Shown: positions 23,849 to 35,800 of the stretch, one piece after another
Position numbering within the stretch: position 1 is the stretch's first letter
Layout: each line of letters begins with the position of its first letter
Assembly: GCA_036362985.1 (NCBI GenBank)
Contig: JAYGXS010000007.1
Coordinates: 6,499,438-6,563,437, forward strand
Direction: 5' to 3'
From: Ligula intestinalis
Taxonomy: Eukaryota; Platyhelminthes; Cestoda; Diphyllobothriidea; Diphyllobothriidae
DNA: 64,000 nt
Position numbers and translations under genes: made by a program
The notes under the pieces: generated by a model
The model's input: the letters and a program-made list of their open reading frames with translations, nothing else
Database searches by the model: none
What the model was told of the DNA's origin: nothing

Positions 23849-26800
23849 CAAGAACGCTCTGCTGTTGGTAGTCGGCCAAACTTCATCGCGCGCATGCATT
23901 GAAAATTCTGAGCAGTGGATGTATGGACTTCGCCGGTCAACAATTAAGTTTCGCTTCACCTTGGAGCTCACAATCAGAACCCGCGTAGGCAGTCACAAAG
24001 CGACTATGAGGATAGGATGGAATAGATCTGACAAAGCAATGGGAGACCAGAATGGCTATTTCTGGCTTGTTAGCCGTCATCAGCCAGTCACACCCAATCT
24101 CCAGGGTTGGAATCCCCGAGATTCGGACCCGAGACCTTTTGTCATTGACTTTGCCACTCTACTTTCACAGCGATTAGACAAGCATTCTAGCGAAGAAGTG
24201 CAATGAACAGGGACGAACGACTTTGCTGGAACAAGGAAACGTGCTTTATATAGTCTGGTCACTTAATAGCTGTTAGCATAGAAAGCTACTACACAAAATT
24301 GTCATGTTGAATGTCACAAGCATGTCAGGGATTTCTTGCACGTGTTTGCAACCTGAAAATGTGCTTGTTTTTGTTGGGTGCATGCCTAGTTTGTGTGCAT
24401 GATTTCGGTTAAGAAATTTAAAAAAAACTTTGCGCCTAGCAATTTGTTTTGGGAACGTTCCTGCCTCTTAGCGAAACACTGTTAAGCCCGAATTCTGATG
24501 CTGATACGTGGACGACACTTTCGTTATAACCGAACGGAGCATGCTAGCAGACTTCCAAAACCTGCTTAATGGTATCTTCCCCGGCATCCAATTCACAAAG
24601 GAGGAAGAGAGTGCTAGACAATTACCGTTCCTGGATTTCCTCGTCATGCGCAGACCCAACGGGGAACTCAGCACTACGGTTTATAGAAAGGCGACTAACA
24701 CAACCCAGTTGCTCAGCTTCCATAGCAACCGACAGTTCCCCCGTCGATTTCGACGATGGACACCACGCGCTCCTACAAGCCGCAGTAAAACACTGAAGCA
24801 AGCCGCAACAGACACTGAGGCGAGCTGAGTAAGCAAAACGAAAGCGATCGCAAGCAAGAGCAACGCAGAGAACTGGCACGAGAGAAAACAGGAGTGTATG
24901 CAGACTCACGCAGTATCTACCCACTCGCTCGCCACTCCCACCTCCGTATCCGATGTAAAGACAAAGTCAATAAGACCGGGGATGAGGGAGGGTGTAGATG
25001 GCTGGCGCGATAAGCACTCAGCACGCGCACGCGCACACTTGACACAGCCATCTCGCTAGGTATGCTCCCAACTGCGCGGGAGCGCCATAAAGGCCACATT
25101 AAGAGGGAGCCATTGCAGCCTGACTCTCAGTCCTCCCTCTCCTCCCATACGCACATACAAACACTCGCGTACAGGAGGAGCAGCAACGTAGGGGGCCCAA
25201 GTTTTCCCGTCAGTTGGCAAACCCTCCAAGCCACGGCTTTTAGCGCACCGTGATAGATTCAGGCGCATTCAGATTTATTATAGTGAGGGAAGAAATGCGC
25301 CGAGGTCGACCTCACTCTCTCCCCCACCGCATAGTGACCGCCTAGCTTTTCGGGCACCCGCAGTGGGGCCTGAAACCCAGTGGGAGCGCGAGCGCAGTCA
25401 CCAACAGAGAATCAGAAGTGAGAGAAAGTGCCAGCGCCTTCCAGGCCGCAAGGACCGTGGTTAGCTGAAGACTGTCATTGCATGTGCATACAGACCATTA
25501 GATCTCAGAAGAGTGAGAGCAGCCCTGCATGAAGCCTGGGCCAACACCCTTCTGAGAGGGGTAACCAGTCAGTCAACGACTGAAAGGCACTACCCATGCT
25601 CTGTTGCCGGTTGGCGTCCGTGGGCGAGGCTTGCAGCAGAGAATCTTCAGTAACTTCTGAGGCTGACGTTTGTGCTAAAGACATAACTGTATGTGCCGCT
25701 TTTATGAGTGTGAGTGTGGTAATGGAGCGAGTAATATAACTACAGTATGGTAGAAGTGCGGCAAAGAGAAGCAATTGAATAAAGCCAGTAAGCCTAGTGT
25801 TAATTGGACTGATGCGGCTGACGTAGAGAAGTGTGAATCTGTTAATCTTTTCAGTGCGCATGCACTCTATCGGCGCTTCAGTACGATTCAGTCCAGGTGG
25901 CGTTACCCCCCGAACGAGGGTACCATGAGTCACTATGTTTAGCCGCCCTCTCCCCCTATCTCATAAACCCATGGCGCGAACTAGCGATGCAGCTGCATAA
26001 AATCAATTATCTGATTTTTCCATGCCGTCGTATGAGAGGCGAGCCGTCGGGGACGTCAAACAGCGTGCTTATTCACCTGGGATTTGATAACAAGCGGCTG
26101 CACACAACGCGAGTATGCCAATGCTAAGTTGACAGCGCAATTGAGTACAGAAAGGAGAGTACTTTAGGAAAGGACACGGTACCCAATACGGTTATTGCCA
26201 AGAGTCCGACACTAAGTTAGCTGACGATATACACGTCCTGAGATAAGCGATACTGCCACTAAACAAGGCTTTTTAATTCTATACCGGAGCTATTATGGGG
26301 TAGTAAAAGGCAAGAACGGCCTCCACTTACCTGGGGGAAGAGGCCCTCACCTGGGTTCCCGACAAACTTGAGGACGCAATCGTGAAGCGAGGTGACTAGT
26401 GAGTGGGGCTGAGGCTGGTGGTGGGGGTGTGTGAGGTGCTGGGTGTCCCGACATCACGGTCAGTGCTGCTGTCGTGAATGCGCATGTGACCTGGTAGGCC
26501 TATGCGATGAGCGAATGATCGGGGACAGTGTAGGCAATGAAGGCGGTGGTCTTGTCTGTGTGTTGGTGCTCCAGGTACTAGTTCACCAGTCTCTGTGCGA
26601 TGTATTCGCAAGTGACCGATTAGACCGATGCGTGAGGTGAATGTGCGATTGCAGTGAGGGCATATCAGGCCCTCCGAACTGGCGGAGGGATCAGGTATGG
26701 GGATGCGATTTGTGGCGGGCGGTTATGTGTCAGAAGGAGTGGAGGAAGTTGCGGGTGGGTTGGAATAGGTGGATGAGGGCAACAAGGCATCTCCTGCGTC

Positions 26801-29800
26801 GATTATTACCGTCGAGGTGGAGGGTAGAGCAGGGTCTGGTGGAGCTGTTGGTGCAGTAGACGTGGATGCTGTCGGAGGAGGGTCGCATGGCTTCCGAAGG
26901 TGACCGACCAAGCCAATGCGTGCACGGAAGGTGCATTGACGGCGCGGACACGTTGGGAGGGGTTGAGTGGTGGCAGCGTGCGTCCGTGTATTGTGAGACT
27001 TGCGTGCCGTCCGTTTTGCCTTGGCGACGGCGATCCGACTGGCTTCGTAGATTGCGGCGCCCGTTTTTACTGCTGTGCGCAACGCGGTTTGGTCAAGGGC
27101 AAGCTCCTCCCAATTCAACGTGTTGATTTGGAGACGCTTCAAGGAGTTCTTCACAGTGTCCTTGTAGCGTCTCTTCTGTCCTCCTTTGCGACGAGTGCCG
27201 ACGGCGACATCGCCATAGAACAGTCGCTGGGATAGCCGTTCATCGTTCATACGTACCACGTGTCCGCTCCAGCGCAGATGTATCTGCCTAAGCATGGCCT
27301 GGATGCTGAGAAATCCCGTTCTCTCCAGGATTTCTGTGTCCGGAATCCTCTCCTGCCACTTCACCTTCAATATGCGTCGTAGGCAGCTGATATGAAAGTG
27401 GTCTAGTTTCCCCGCTTGGCTAGCATAGACAGTCCAAGTCTCCGCTCCGTACAAGAGTGTTGACAGCACAGCAGCCTTGTATATCTTCAATTTCTTTGAC
27501 AGTTGAAGACCAAGACGATTCCATACGGAGGCTTGGAGCCGACCGAAGGCTTGGCTAGCTTTGGAGATTCTGCGGGCAACCTCGTCATCTATTTTAGTGT
27601 TGCGGGAAAGCGTACTGCCGGAGTAAGTGAAGTTGTCCACGTTCTGCAGTTCGGCTCCGTTGAAGTTGATGCGTGCGAGGTTTCGGTCAACACCTGGTGG
27701 CGGTTGATGCATAACCACCGTCTTGTCCGTGTTGATGGTGAGGCCAAAGTTGGCGCAACCTGCTGCAAAGAGGTCCATGCTCCTTTGCATGTCCACTTCG
27801 GTGGTGGTGTTGAGAGCGCAGTCGTCCGCAAACAGCAGATCATGGACTGTGGTTGTAGAGACGCGCGTGGGGGCCTGCATCCGACGAATGTTGAGGAGGT
27901 TTCCGTCCGTTCTGTAGTTGATGGGGATTCCGGGACGCTCGTCATGGTAGGCATCCATCAGCATGGCAGCGAAAATGAGACTGAAGAGGACGGATGCGAT
28001 GACACAGGCCTGCTTCACTCCATTGGTCACTGCGAAGGCTTTAGACAGCGTCCCGTAGTACGTGACGCGCGCCATCATCCCATCATGGGGTTGTCGAACC
28101 ATGTGGGTGAAGTGTTCCGGACAGCCAAACTTCTGCGTAACCTTCCAGAGTCCGGGCCGGTTCACCGTGTCGAAGGCTTTTGTCAGATCTACGAACGTAG
28201 TGTAGAGGTGGGTCCGCATATCTTGACATTTCTCCTGCAGCTGACGCGTGGCAAATATCATGTCAGTGGTGCCTCGGTGACGTCGAAAACCACATTTACT
28301 TTCAGGCAGAAGCCCTTGTTTCAGGTGGCTATTCAGACGATTGAGGAGAATGCGTGCGAAGATTTTACCGGCAATATTCAGCAGTGAGATGCCGCGTTGG
28401 TTGTCACAGACTTGACGATTCCCCTTACGCTTGTAGAGGTGGACGATTGTGGCGTCCTTGAAATCCTTGGAAACTTGACCCTGTCGCCACATCTCTTGGA
28501 ACAGGGTGGTGAGGTGAGNNNNNNNNNNACGATGTCCTTCCGGATGGCAAAGGCGACGCCGGCCTCGCGTCGCCCTGCCGTTTGACGGCCCACATAGAAG
28601 AAGGTGTAGCCGGCAGCCACCTCTTCTATGGAACCTTCACCGGAGAAGCGGGTTTCACTGAGTGCGGCGATGTCCACCTTGAAGCGCGCCAGCTCCCGGG
28701 CGATGAGCGCTGTTCTTCGTTCCGGTCGAATGCTCCTCGGGTTATCTAAAAGGGAACGAACATTCCAAGCGCCGAAGATGATAGGACTTACCTGAGCTAT
28801 CGTCCTGCGGGAAGGAAACGGGTTAGAGGGAGGGTGGGGAAGAGATAAGTTTTTATTTGCGCTTGTAGTGTTTCGACCGTGTGCTAGCAATCTGTCAGCT
28901 ACGGTCAACTGGCAGATGTCGCGACTCAGCGTGTTTGGTAACCACCTTTTCGAGGCCCATCAACCCTCTCGCGAGGGGCAGCAGCGCTGTTCCACAAAGG
29001 GACTGCCGATCACTCACAACTGCTCCATGGGCCACGAGTGTTTTGGTGCCGAACGACCACTTGGCTGTGAGCCTGCCTACAGCTTTGCTGTCGCACAGCT
29101 GAGGGAAGCAGCAGTAATTATCCTAGTAGCAGTAGCGGTGAAACGGACTGTGTCTCACGTAAAGTTGATACGCGTTCTAGTGCTACGGCATCTGACTGCG
29201 GGTGGAATTGCTGCTACGATTAGGTGTTATTGATGCTACTGAGGAGGCAAACTCTCCGAGGACTAAGAGTGCTGGTCATGGCGGTGGGACGTCTATTTGA
29301 GTAGGCATCGCTACGATAAAGTAAGGTCACTGTAACAGTATGGTAACGGAATGGTATAGGTATGGTAGTAGAGACAGCATTAGAAATATCAGGCAGAGTA
29401 ACAGATAACAAATATCAAACGGAAAAATAATAAGCCAAATTAGATGTTGAATCAGGCATACATACACATAAAGAACAATGAATGCAATGTTAAGACTAGC
29501 GGATATCGAGTAGATTACGCAGATAAGGCAACGTTACGGGAGTACGGAAATGCTGAAGCTAGTCAGGTAAGCACTGATCGCACCAGTGGTAATAATGATA
29601 AAAGCAACTGGAGATAGCAAGAGTGTAAAAAAAGTAAGGAAAGTGAACAGTAAATTACAACCAGACAATGGTACCGTATACAGTAAGTGGCGTCCTTTCA
29701 CCAACTACGTCTACTAGGATGCTTACCGCTGCAACCCGGGGACAAATCAGGCGTGGGGACACACACCGGAGACCCTCACTTGGTTTGGCCCGCTGACCGA

Positions 29801-32800
29801 GGCGGGGAGCCGGGGGGGTGGCCGCCAGGCAGAGCCTAGCTGCGGGGAGCCACAAGTGAGAGCTGGATGCCAGCCAAGGACGCTAGGCGTAGCCACCACC
29901 TACGCGAGGAAGATGATGCGATCTGCCACCACCTTCACGTTCAACCCCCAGCTGAACACTCCATACACCCCCCCCCCCCCCACAGCAACCACACAAGAAC
30001 ACATAAACGTGGCTGTATTCGAGCACTATTTCAGATGGCTTCTCGTGTGGAGCCGAAAGTTCAGAGTAAAACTATCGTTCCAGAGATCGCGTCTTCCTCT
30101 TCTTTAAAACACTCTTAAGTTTTCTTTTTTGATTTTTTTACCAACTTTTAGTCCGTTGAATTCCGTGAACGGTGCCTCAAAATCATTTCGGACCGCCACG
30201 AAGACCTAGTAGCCAAGTTTGGTGCCATCATAGCCTGTGGCATTCTTGACGCCGGTGGTTGCAATATGACCATCTCCCTTCAGACCCGAACTGGCAATGC
30301 AAACATGGCTGCCGCAGTGGGGTTGTTAGTCTTCCAGAATTTCTGGTTCTGGTACCCACTGACCAACTTCATCAGCTTGGCTTTCTCACCCACATGTGTT
30401 ATTGCCCTGAATAAGGAACTGCAGATGCCCAAGATGTACTTCAAATCCAACGCCAAACCGTCCACCTACGCCTATCCACCACCTCTGCGTGAGTTTTGCC
30501 TGTCCTTATCCCAAAACTGCTCGTGTCTGGCTTTTGCTTGTTTGCAGTAGTCTTAACGTGCGGAAAATGTGTGCCACATGTGTGTCGCCTTTTGTTAAGT
30601 TTGTCCAACTTTTTTAAAATCAATTTTGTGCTGCTGTACTTGCGCAATAATAGATAGAATCGTTGAGCGCATTTTTCTATCCGTTCGCATCAGTACAGTT
30701 TTATGAGTTTTTATAATGTGTGTCTTCGAATTAAGTAAGTTTAGCCGTCTCCGGAGTAGGTGGTCATATAAATTCGGTAAATTTACGGTACAGGCTGGAT
30801 CCTTGATCACACCTGGCCTCTTGGTGGGCCCTAATCCATCCATTAGGCGACTGAGGCTGGAAGAACCTAAATAGGATCCACTCTTCGCTAATGTGACGAA
30901 TCAGGAAACTTTCTGATTATTCTTTTGGGTGTCTATTAAGTTTTCTTGACATGAATATGCGTAACTTCTTTGACTTTTTGCTTGGATCCACATCGTGCAT
31001 AATATTTGAATGATCAACATTAAACTCTTCGATCATCTCATCTGGCATTACGCCGGCCAGCACCATTTATTATCCCTAACTGGTTACGGTCAAGCACTGC
31101 ATTCCCCACTTGCAAAACTATCTGATTCACGCTAAAGCTGTCAATTCGCTAACTGTTCTTTCATCAACTATTTCCCACTCCCTCTTTAAATGGTTTCCAA
31201 GTTTACTCCCGTAAAAATTTGCTCGAATATGCCAATTTTTCATCTTCATTTAGATTTGGTTGTTAAGACCAAATCCTTATTACAAATAAATAAACCCCGC
31301 AAGGATGTGCTCCATAGCTCCCGGGAAACCAGTTTCCCCCAAATCCGACAAAGCTCTAGACAACTGCAACATTCATTGATGAACGTTCACCCGAGCGCTA
31401 ACGAAACTCATCTGTCCCGCTCTGCCTTGGGCTTCTATAGAAGCAACTGGTAGTATAGACAGATAATATTGCCGGCATCCTCATCAACGAGTGCCAATAT
31501 CCCCCGACATAAACCGAGAAGACAACCAGTTCGTGGCTCAATGGTCGGGCCGTTTGACTCTGATCAAAGAAGTCGCAAGTTTTAGGCTCGGGTGGGACAC
31601 CAATTGGGTCTGAGTATGACTGGCCATTCCAGTCTCCCTTGTCTTTGCTGGCAATATTACTATACTATACTGCCAACTGCAAGATATTTTTAAAATTTCT
31701 TCTCTTAAGTACTATCGAACAGTGGACATGACACTCGACTCGATTGATTCAGTTAACGGTTATTTTCATACGCAAGCCAGGTGCGCCTGCATGTTATGAG
31801 CCCAGGCCTTACTTTGACATGTCTTTCCGAAGGTTTGGATGAAGTGACTTGATTTTTTTAATAATTTTTCTTCGCTTAGAAATTGAAAAGGAAAAGAAGA
31901 AAGAGAAGGTGGAGACCGCTGTGCTCAGTATTACCGCGAAGCACCGCAAGAAAGAGCTTGAGAAGAAAAGACCACAGCCTTCTGCCTCAATCCCCACCCC
32001 AGACGGCGCCGAGAAGATGGACGTGTGAGTTTGTGCAACTTCGGAAGCATGCATTTTATTTTAGCACCTATAATTGCCGAGCTTGCTGTCCAAGTTGCGT
32101 TTCTGAGTAAGTGAAAGGAAGGGTAGCCTGCCCACCCGGCTGTTAATTTACTGTTATTGTACCGTCGTGCGTCGATGTTTAAATAATTCCCGAACAGAGC
32201 TCCATGTCATGTCTCCAGTTTCAGTGCCGTTTTTTCCTGCTTCGTGTTCAACCGAAAGTGGAAATTTGTGTTGAATAGTTGGGTCGTTATCGGCATTTCA
32301 GATGCGGTTTTACGACCAACTATAAAGGGTCTGTTACAGATGGCGTATCAACGCATCACAAGTGTTATGGTGTTGTACAGACCTCTTTTATTGGTCTAAT
32401 GGGCTGTTTTGACTACATTTCCTTTTAGAGATCCCTCGGATTCCACCGAAACTACCAAAGTTACCAAGGAAGAACCGAAGGTATGTTTCGTGCACTTTAT
32501 TTGCCTCTTTAATTTATTTTTCTCTTCTGCTTTGTTTTTGCTTTGCTTTACCGCTCAATTTGTTTTCTGGGTACCTGACCACCTTTGGTAATGACCATGC
32601 TAACTTTAATTTTCTCCTTTGCAGGAACCATCGTTCTCCCTTCTCGCAAATCCTGCCCGTGTTATGCGCGCCCAGCAACGTGTTCTCACCCTGCCAGAAG
32701 ACAGCCGTTATTACACCATTAAGCCGATTACACAGGTCAGTTTTGTGCTGTTTCTTCATCAGCGTTTATCGAGTTTCTTAGTGGTAATGTTCGCTAATTA

Positions 32801-35800
32801 GTTGTGTGAATTGAAGTGATTTTATGCTACGTCCTTGGTACTTATTGCTCAGCCGTGCTCTGTGTACATTCACGGACGCTCGAGGCTCTAGCAAAGTGTC
32901 TGCTCAGCGACTCTCCCTTGTGCTCAATTTTATTCAGTCAAGCGGCTAGCACACAACGACGAAGATGGCAAGACTGCATAAAAGTCGTCGTTTTGACGGT
33001 TTCTAACGGTGCCTAACTTCGGCTGTCTGTTTAGATATGACCATATGCACGACTTGCCTTAGGTTTAAAGAATTTTGTCCCAGGCGAAAAGTGGGGAGGT
33101 AGATGTGTAATTCAGAGAGCTGGATATTATCAAGGCAAAGTTAGGTTAACCGCGTGCTCCAACTGTTTACATTGGTCGGGTTTGAACTGCACCGCTTTAA
33201 GGAGCGCAAATTACGGGTTGTTAATGCTCGAATAAGTGCCCCGAACAGGCTTTTGCGGTCTACAAAGTGATCCACATTCAGCAAATGGTAAGTAATAAAT
33301 GAACATGGAATCATGCTTTCCAGTAATCTAGGCAGGTACACTATAGATCCACCTGCCAATTGCCGTTGTGTTCGCCCTATGTGCTTGCATCCGCAAGTAC
33401 ATGTAAATTCATAGGCACTTTTTGAGGTGACCCAAGTGTGAAAAACTCTAGGCATTTGGCGGGATTTGAACCCGCACATCAGAGAAAGCCTTTGCCGGCG
33501 GTTAATGCTCTACCGCTAAACTACAAACGTCCGCTTCACGCCATGAGTTTAATCACACTTGGATCGATATTACCCGCTCAACTTTTCGCTCATATGGAAT
33601 CCACCAATATGGGAGCAAGTTGACTGCCCAAGCAGGATTTCCTAAGCAATCATCTAGAATCCACCAGAATGACTACTAGGCTGACTTAATTATTAAGTTG
33701 GTTTGGCAGATTTGCTTAATTTGAGTTGACCCAAGGTTCTGCTACTTATGCTACTCATGTCTCTGATTACGAATCCGTGACGGATATCGAAACGTCAGGC
33801 GAATAAACATATTGTCCCAGCGATCGAGTCTTCTTTTTGTTCTTCTTCTTCTTCTCAATTGCTTCCTGGGACACGGATGTTCGCTTGTATTGGCAAGCTG
33901 TTTTTGTGTTATGGGGCCATATAACCACGAGTCTTTTAAATCATTTGTTTAGGGCGGCATTCTGCTGGTTCATGATCGGAAGCCTAATGAGGAGGAAGTG
34001 CTGGTCGAGAATGTTCAGCCTCACGGTCCCACAACAGGGCTCTCGGGCAAGAGCGCCGCCGGAGGTGCCAAAGCCAGCGGTTCTAGCGGTGCTGCAGCCA
34101 CGACTGCCGAGGAAGAGGAGGAGACTGGACTTCCCATTCATGCCTCCACTGTTGGCGCCCTGATGGACGATGATGAGGCCGATGACGATGATGCCTCCAT
34201 CAGCGACGCTGAGGACGATGATGTTGACGAGGAGGATGAGGAGGAGGGTGACGACGAGGTGGATGACGATGTGGACGAGGATGATGATTACGGCGCGGCT
34301 GCCGCTGATGATGACGACTTTGCCACCACTCTCTCCACCATGGCCGCGCATTCAGCAGCAACTGGCGGCAAACGCGGCACTGGAGTTAGTCGTTCAGGCG
34401 CAGGTGGGCGCAAGGGCACTTCGGAGAAGGTGCATGAACCGGCCCCACCGGAGCCCTTCTTGTGGACTGAAGATGATGAGGCCGGTGTGAGTGCAGATAC
34501 CACTACAGCAGGCGCTTCAGCGACAGGTGAGTTCAGCCGCGCTTTAGTTAATAATCCCTTTCACAGCTTTGTAGATCACATTCCCGTAAACTAGGAAGCT
34601 GTAGTGCACAGTGTCAGTATTTGTTAACATGGTCTATTTAAGAAGAATTTAGTAGATTTCCCTGGTGCTGAATGATTTCATCGTGGCTTATTAGTTAGAC
34701 ATATGATGTCCCTTTTAAGTACTAGGCCACACTCTTTGGCTGTCGCAACCTCTCCCTGAGTAGGAAAAGGAAGTGGAGACCAGGCAGGGGATGTAAAAAC
34801 TGCCCTTACACTTGCTGGCAAACTTTCATCGATCGCTAACGGCACTCACATATCCTGCTCTGTCTTGAGTCTCATTTCTTGGGTTCTGACAGCAGCCGTA
34901 GCAACTAGTAGTCTATGCAGATAGTATTGCCGGCAAAGTCAAGGGAGACCGAAATAGTCATTTCTGGCTTATCAGCCGTCGTCAGTCAATCATATTCAAA
35001 CCCAAGTGGCGCACTACCCGAGCTTTGAACTTTTTGATTTGAGTCTACCGCGCTTACCATTGAGCCAGGAGTTCATTGCCTTGTCGGTTTGGATCGGGAG
35101 ATATTGATAGTCGTTGTTGAACGTTCACCGATCGCTAACAGAACTCACTTGTCCCGCTCTGGCTGAGTCTCATTTCTCGGGTGCTGACAACGGTCCCAAC
35201 TGATGCCTGACCCAAAGCTCGAACTCGCGACCTTTCCGATGAGAGTCTATCACACTAACAATAGTTAGTTAGTTAGTTAGCCACGAGCTCGCTGTCTTGC
35301 CGACGTAGGTCGGTTGATATTTATTCCTTAAATCATCTAGTGGTGGGATTTGGCCCGATGGCTGACGTAGTTAAAAGACTCGTCGATGAAAATTCACTGA
35401 CCGCTACTGACCGATCTGCTTTAGGTCTCATTTCTCCGGTCCTGTCAGCAGCCGTAGCAGGAAGCAGTATAGGCAGATAGTATTGCCTGCAAAGAACGAG
35501 CATTAATGTCTTCTGACCTAAGTCGGCAAGACAACGAGCCGGTGGCTCAATGGTTAGAGCGCGAGACTACTCGAGAAGGTTGTGAGTTCGAGCCTCGGAT
35601 GATACAAAACTTGGGGTTTGGGTATGACTGACTGACGACGGCTAGTGAGCCCGAACTGGACATTCCAGTCTTCCTTATCTTTGTCAGCATTTCCAACTAC
35701 CCTTACAGTTTTCCCTAGAGGTTACTTTCCTTACCCTCCCGGTAGGACCTGGGATCTGGAACCGCCCGTAATGCAAGTTGCTGTGCGCTAATTTCCCGGG

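Larger units (their letters stand above)
26135..29000 (-). mobile_element. Non-LTR retrotransposon with C-terminal C2H2 fingers, antisense in PSMD1 intron 11
   Basis: Minus-strand endonuclease start (28850-28529), an assembly gap of 10 N, then RT and zinc fingers (28516-26396). A GC-rich stretch up to about 29990 may be its 5' UTR. Both coding parts are largely open, so the copy looks fairly young. Ends are not defined by target duplications. Confidence 0.75.
30489..31879. other. PSMD1 intron 12
   Basis: 1391 bp. Contains a SINE tail-like piece (31375-31485) and a tRNA-like SINE head (31520-31665). Otherwise no feature seen. Confidence 0.5.

Noticed and set aside
27503..28387. Long + strand frame of 294 codons
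   Set aside because: Exact antisense shadow of the minus-strand RT with FADD motif; no domain of its own.
34170..34490. Met/Arg-rich alternative frame in PSMD1 exon 16
   Set aside because: Frame-shifted reading of GAT/GAC-rich sequence; the Asp/Glu frame is continuous with the conserved protein.
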